Source: Selaginella tamariscina | Lineage: Eukaryota; Streptophyta; Lycopodiopsida; Selaginellales; Selaginellaceae | DNA length: 64,000 nt | Assembly (NCBI GenBank): GCA_003024785.1 | Contig: PUQB01000014.1 | Span: 480,873-544,872, forward strand | Reading direction: 5' to 3' | Shown: positions 63,053 through 64,000 of the stretch, piece by piece | Numbering within the stretch: the first letter of the stretch is position 1 | Layout of the letters: the number at the start of each line of letters is the position of its first letter | Made by a program: the position numbers and the translations under genes | The notes under the pieces: generated by a model | What the model was told of the DNA's origin: nothing | The model's input: only the letters and a program-made list of their open reading frames with translations | Databases searched by the model: none

Positions 63053-64000
63053 ATAAAGTTTTTTATAGTATGTAATGCAATTTACTTAGCTGAGTTACAT
63101 GAGTTTGTACGTGTGTCATTAATATAAGTATAAAATAAAAGTATGATATCTTTTTCCAATGTGCCGTAAGCTTCAAGAAAGATCTTTATAAATACGATAA
63201 TGGTTAAATATATATTAGGAATCTGCCGAGGTCAATATTAAAAATTCAATATAAAAGCTCTATCTGTGTATATGTATATGTATGTAGAGTCCTATACTGT
63301 ATATAATTTATATATAACTATTTTAATGTATTTCTTTGAAAATCATATAGAGTAATGCGTACGGAACTAGATTAGATAAGAACGTACATACACCCATACA
63401 CGTGTGTATATACATATATACGCATATGCAACGAGTTATTTTGGGAACCATATATTACCGAACATACCCATAGAACTTGCATAAGATGTACAAGTGTCGA
63501 AGCTGCTCCTAGTAAATTATATCATTTTATGGCTAGTTTGCAGAATACGGCCCCTTTTTATTTCAATATTATTTAAAAAGGATTTAAGATACTGAGTGTT
63601 GTTATGATATAGAGAAAATTTAATAAAATAAATTTAAAAAAAAAACTCAAATTCTTATTGAAAAAAAAATTAAAATGTAAGGCCCTTTAGGGTTAATGTA
63701 TTTCTGATTTAAATACATTTATGAATGGGTTTTTAGTGTATGTTATAGGCAAGAAACCCGAGAATGAAGGTAAATGTGAATTTTTCTTTTATTTCTTATA
63801 CATGTCCTAACGGGGCGTGTTTCTGCAAGTGTCCCCATTTTATTTCTTAAAACCTTAAGTATTTATATTCAATATAAATTCAAACGGACTTCCCTCAACC
63901 AAGTCACCTCCAGAATCTCATCCGTTAGTATTGAACTTCGTGTTATATGCTACAACTATTAAGACTGTCAGTTTCATTCTTGTATCAGTGTTTTCATTCT
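63053..64000. other. 3' flank of peroxidase C and window end
   Basis: AT-rich; 63053-63200 aligns with 45930-46090. No gene seen to the end. Confidence 0.5.

Overview
The window is nuclear DNA of a land plant, most likely a vascular plant. It holds class III (secretory) peroxidase genes with the classical exon layout, a plant-type 2-oxoglutarate/Fe(II) dioxygenase (2OGD) family, an intron-containing tRNA-Tyr, a U1 snRNA gene with the plant USE/TATA promoter spacing, and many Ty3/gypsy LTR retrotransposons in AT-rich, microsatellite-rich spacer. The species cannot be fixed from sequence alone.

The backbone is one ancestral cassette, peroxidase - tRNA-Glu(UUC) - 2OGD, present three times. Copy A (1 to about 22765) is inverted: peroxidase on minus, tRNA-Glu on plus, 2OGD on plus. 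Copy B (about 33470-46440) and copy C (about 51805-63900) are direct copies in the opposite orientation. A fourth decayed relic (2OGD exon 3 fragment plus tRNA-Glu) lies at 46901-47151. Only peroxidase C is a full-length gene, and it has a frame-shifted C-terminus. Peroxidase A runs off the left edge, and peroxidase B is broken by two deletions in exon 3. No 2OGD copy is intact: A has a 1.26-kb insertion inside exon 4, B has a single 1-nt deletion, and C is scrambled with two exon pieces inverted in place.

Four LTR-retrotransposon families are called here G1-G4. G2 inserted between tRNA-Glu and 2OGD in copy A (2976-18403); copies B and C keep the empty site. A G1 element (2986-7834) then landed inside the 5' LTR of that G2, and a G3 chromovirus (9297-15328, target duplication GGTAT) landed in its body. 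A second G1 (from 22766) sits downstream of 2OGD-A at exactly the site occupied by the G1 at 52835-57636 downstream of 2OGD-C, while copy B is empty there. A and C therefore share an insertion that B lacks. A truncated second G3 (23397-26690) and an internally deleted G4 (27219-32476) fill the centre between A and B. A second G2 (39091-44045) interrupts copy B between tRNA-Glu and peroxidase.

The stretch between copies B and C (46440-51800) is different sequence: the relic tRNA-Glu, a coiled-coil exon, an intron-containing tRNA-Tyr and a U1 snRNA gene with complete promoter and Sm site. The peroxidase product would be secreted to the cell wall. The 2OGD most resembles feruloyl-CoA/scopoletin hydroxylase-type dioxygenases, but that substrate assignment is inference. 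I see no new multi-gene system. The notable content is the cassette history, the recurrent small inversions and the nested transposon chronology.
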